DNA from: JAZGDL01 sp036477795
Lineage (GTDB): Bacteria > Planctomycetota > Phycisphaerae > UBA1845
DNA length: 7,287 bases
Assembly (NCBI GenBank): GCA_036477795.1
Contig: JAZGDL010000346.1
Span: forward strand, 1-7,287
Direction of reading: 5' to 3'
In this document: positions 5,298 through 7,287 of the stretch, in pieces
Position numbering within the stretch: position 1 is the first letter of the stretch
How the letters are laid out: each line of letters begins with the position of its first letter
Notes under the pieces: model-generated
Databases searched by the model: none
What the model saw: only the letters and a program-made list of their open reading frames with translations
Told to the model about the DNA's origin: nothing
Translations under genes and position numbers: made by a program

Positions 5298-6338
5298 TTA
5301 CCGAATGTAATCGTCCGGTACCTGGGCGAATTCGATATGGAAGAACGGCACATCGATGTTCGGCGACGGGAGCGTGTCCAACTGCCAGCCGACATCGCGA
5401 ATAACGTGGCAAATCGCCACCCGAAAGTCCATCCCCGGCGGATACGACGAAACCTGCGGAGCCGGGTCGAGATGCCCTTGCATGTGGATGATCTCGGCGT
5501 GTCCGTCCACGAAGGTGGCTGCGAATTTGAACGGCGTGGCGTGCCAGCCCTTGATCACCGACAGGTCGCTGGAAATGCTGAAATAAGGTCCGTCCGAATT
5601 GGTGGCGCAACCTCCAACGGTAGCCGAGTAATTCAGATGGTAAGCGAACCGCCCGGCGTTCTCCATATACAGCAACGTGTTGTTTGGTGTGACAATGCGC
5701 GAGATGGGTCGCAGGAACGGACCCCAACTACGGAAGATCTCACGCGTTTGAGTGTGCGAGGAGCACCACAAGCTGTTGGCTGAATAGCTGTTGCCGAAAT
5801 GATCGTAGGACGACAATCCTGAATCCGCCCAGGTCCCAATATGATGCCCGGTATGGCCGTTGTCGGATGGGCATCGATATATTGGCAGGTCCGCTTGCGC
5901 GTCGGAAAGCCAGTTCTTCTGGTTCAGACCGGGATTGTTGATGTAGTCGGTGAAGGCGTTCTTGTAGATTACCGCGTTCAAGGGACGCCTGGAGGGGCCG
6001 CGCCCGCGGGCGGTCCCCCAACGCGACGACATTGGGTCGTTGCCGGTCTGCCACTCACCCGTGCCGGCCTTTCCACCCCAATCATAAGCCCCGTAGTCCG
6101 CCGGTGACACAAACGTCCACGGATGCACCGGGATGGTGTTCTCATGCTTGTCCGCACCCGAATACACTATACTCGAGGTCACCAGCGATTTCAGGTTGGC
6201 AGTGCACACCACCCGCCGGGCCTGCTCGCGAGCCTTCCTCAGCGAAGGCAGCAGTATACTGAGCAACAGGGCGATGATGGCGACGACCACCAGCAACTCG
6301 ATCAGCGTGAAGGCAGGGAAACGCTTGCTCTTACTCAT
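5298..6338 (-). CDS. Prepilin-type N-terminal cleavage/methylation domain protein (type II secretion pseudopilin-like)
   Basis: This 346-residue protein begins with a class III (prepilin) signal: a short basic leader MSKSKRFPA, then FTLIELLVVVAIIALLLSIL (10-29), in which F10 would be the methylated +1 residue and E14 the conserved +5 glutamate. The hydrophobic helix (10-32) continues into a charged helix, LRKAREQARR (33-42). Such proteins are cleaved by prepilin peptidase and stay in the inner membrane or assemble into a pseudopilus. The large exported part has RCPSDN (155-160) and FVDGHAEI (276-283), a pattern common in the many planctomycete paralogues of this type. Residue -1 is alanine rather than the usual glycine. 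The open frame extends upstream to 6842, but that part overlaps the divergent methyltransferase gene, so the ATG at 6338 is chosen. Its ribosome binding site is weak. Specific partner or substrate unknown. Confidence 0.88.
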   Translation of the reverse strand: MSKSKRFPAFTLIELLVVVAIIALLLSILLPSLRKAREQARRVVCTANLKSLVTSSIVYSGADKHENTIPVHPWTFVSPADYGAYDWGGKAGTGEWQTGNDPMSSRWGTARGRGPSRRPLNAVIYKNAFTDYINNPGLNQKNWLSDAQADLPIYRCPSDNGHTGHHIGTWADSGLSSYDHFGNSYSANSLWCSSHTQTREIFRSWGPFLRPISRIVTPNNTLLYMENAGRFAYHLNYSATVGGCATNSDGPYFSISSDLSVIKGWHATPFKFAATFVDGHAEIIHMQGHLDPAPQVSSYPPGMDFRVAICHVIRDVGWQLDTLPSPNIDVPFFHIEFAQVPDDYIR

Positions 6339-6370
6339 ATCTCGATTCCGGTGTCGTTGGGGCCCGCCCG

Positions 6371-6412
6371 GTGCGACCACTTCGCCATTCTTCGCCGGTC
6401 GGCCGGTCGCAC
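6371..6412. repeat. Inverted repeat in the prepilin-like gene leader
   Basis: GTGCGACC (6371-6378) and GGTCGCAC (6405-6412) are perfect 8-bp inverted complements 26 bases apart. They lie between the predicted -10 (6423-6428) and the start codon (6338), so in a minus-strand transcript they would form a hairpin near the 5' end. TTCGCC is also repeated within the loop (6381-6386, 6391-6396). The inverted repeat could be an mRNA stem or an operator. Confidence 0.55.
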
Positions 6413-6422
6413 AAGAATCCAC

Positions 6423-6451
6423 ATTATCGCCGCTCACGCCCGGAGAATCAA
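6423..6451 (-). promoter_or_regulatory. Predicted sigma70-type promoter of the prepilin-like gene
   Basis: On the minus strand TTGATT (6451-6446, 4 of 6) and GATAAT (6428-6423, 5 of 6) are spaced by 17 bases. Transcription would begin near 6416, with a leader of about 78 nt holding the inverted repeat at 6371-6412. The spacing is ideal and the position fits. I saw no comparably good promoter on the plus strand for the divergent methyltransferase gene. Confidence 0.45.
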
Positions 6452-6599
6452 GCGAAATCTGTATTTGGCGTAGCAGCACCCCACGCCGTCGACTGTGGTG
6501 TACCAGCGAAGAATCCGGACATCTCCGGCATGGTACGGACCCTCGCGGCGCGGTTGCCGGGCTTTTCGGGGCGCCGGAGAGCGAATATCGTCTGCGGCG

Positions 6600-7287
6600 A
6601 TGACGGACTCTCATGCACCGCAAGCAATTCGCATCACCTGCGCCCCCGGTCTGGTTGACTACCTTCGGCGCGAGGTCGAGGAGCTCGGTTACACGGTCGA
6701 TTCTTCTCGGTCGACCGGCCTGGAGATCACAGCCGGCATGCATGACGCCATGCGACTGAATCTCTTTCTGCGCACCGCGTTCAACGTGCTCGTCCTGATC
6801 GATGCATTCACCTGCGCCGATCCGGAAGAGCTGTACGGGCACGTGCGCGCGCTGCGGTGGGAGGAGATGATCTCACCCGATGAGTACCTCAGTGTGGTCT
6901 CGAGCGTGAACACGCCGACCATCAACGATTGGCGGTTCGCAAGCCTCAAGGTCAAGGACGCCATCGTGGACCGGGTGGCGTCGGTGGCCGGTGCTCGGCC
7001 GAACTCCGGGCCGCAGCGGGAAAACTTCGTCGTCCATCTCTATTGGAACGGGGACGATGCCCGGCTTTTCCTTAACACCTCCGGGCGAAAACTCGCGGAT
7101 CGAAACTACCGCAAGATGCCGCACAAAGCGCCGATGCAGGAAACGTTGGCGGCGGGCGTTATCCTTGCGACGGGGTATGACGGGTCCGTGCCGCTGGTCA
7201 ACCCCATGTGCGGGAGCGGCACGCTCGCCATCGAGGCGGCGCTGATCGCCTCGGGGCGCCCGCCCGGGCTGCTTCGAGATAACTTCG
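6600..7287 (+). CDS. THUMP-domain class I RNA methyltransferase (RlmL-type), 5' part, cut by window edge
   Basis: The first 229 codons are present and the frame stays open to the edge. The protein starts with a short region, IRITCAPGLVDYLRREVEELG (10-30 contains the C-x-x-G-L and E-E-L pattern), as in RlmL. A THUMP RNA-binding domain follows at about 50-160, with RTAFNVLV (58-65), WRFASLKVKDAIVDR (111-125) and VHLYWNGDDARLFLNTSG (145-162). The methyltransferase begins with DRNYR (167-171) and KAPMQETLAAGVIL (176-189), then the SAM-binding motif NPMCGSGT (201-208) followed by LAIEAALIA. Family members methylate N2 of guanine in 23S rRNA (RlmL) or tRNA (Trm14-like). The catalytic N/D-P-P-Y/F motif would be beyond the edge, so the target is open. 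The ATG at 6600 fits the family start; no strong Shine-Dalgarno precedes it. Confidence 0.92.
   Translation, partial: MTDSHAPQAIRITCAPGLVDYLRREVEELGYTVDSSRSTGLEITAGMHDAMRLNLFLRTAFNVLVLIDAFTCADPEELYGHVRALRWEEMISPDEYLSVVSSVNTPTINDWRFASLKVKDAIVDRVASVAGARPNSGPQRENFVVHLYWNGDDARLFLNTSGRKLADRNYRKMPHKAPMQETLAAGVILATGYDGSVPLVNPMCGSGTLAIEAALIASGRPPGLLRDNF

Noticed and set aside
5058..5783. Plus-strand 241-codon frame opposite the prepilin-like and DUF2007 genes
   Set aside because: Antisense shadow of two well-supported genes; arginine-rich product with no family features.
6339..6842. Longer N-terminus for the prepilin-like protein (start at 6842)
   Set aside because: The extra 168 residues overlap the methyltransferase gene on the other strand and the spacer, and would place the prepilin signal in mid-protein, which is incompatible with its export role.

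Overview
The window reads as chromosomal DNA from a GC-rich, Gram-negative-type bacterium. It is most likely a member of the Planctomycetota, perhaps Phycisphaerae. Pointers are a large prepilin-like protein with an N-terminal methylation segment and a downstream CPSD/VDGH pattern of the kind that is abundant in planctomycetes, a Kdo-activating enzyme (so LPS or a Kdo-containing glycan), and intergenic spaces full of small palindromes and 7-8 bp tandem repeats. The lineage is an inference from gene style, not from a marker alignment.

Layout. Bases 1-374 carry no convincing gene but hold a chain of inverted repeats, the last of which ends just before the ribosome binding site of clpX (375-1661, +). 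clpX converges on kdsB (1702-2505, -) across a short gap of heptamer repeats; kdsB starts with TTG and its last ~23 codons run through low-complexity repeat DNA. A divergent spacer (2506-2697) contains a good kdsB promoter and a 19-position hairpin built from heptamers. It is followed by a Na+/H+-dicarboxylate (glutamate/aspartate-type) symporter (2698-4053, +). Next is a translationally coupled BrnT-type toxin and C-terminal ribbon-helix-helix antitoxin pair (4155-4738, +) with its own promoter and a strong hairpin after the stop. A second copy of the 54-bp palindromic element found upstream of clpX follows at 4774-4827. On the minus strand lie a small DUF2007-type protein (4913-5152) and, upstream of it, the prepilin-like protein (5298-6338). 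The right edge holds the first 229 codons of a THUMP-domain RNA methyltransferase of the RlmL type (6600 to the edge, +), divergent from the prepilin gene.

The genes are mostly independent housekeeping units (proteolysis, envelope sugar activation, nutrient uptake, RNA modification) with one small toxin-antitoxin module between them. There is no obvious multi-gene novel system. The most interesting material is in the intergenic DNA: a two-copy palindromic element with a compensatory base-pair change between copies, heptamer arrays that fold into a hairpin in the predicted kdsB leader, and a repeat-derived KdsB C-terminus.
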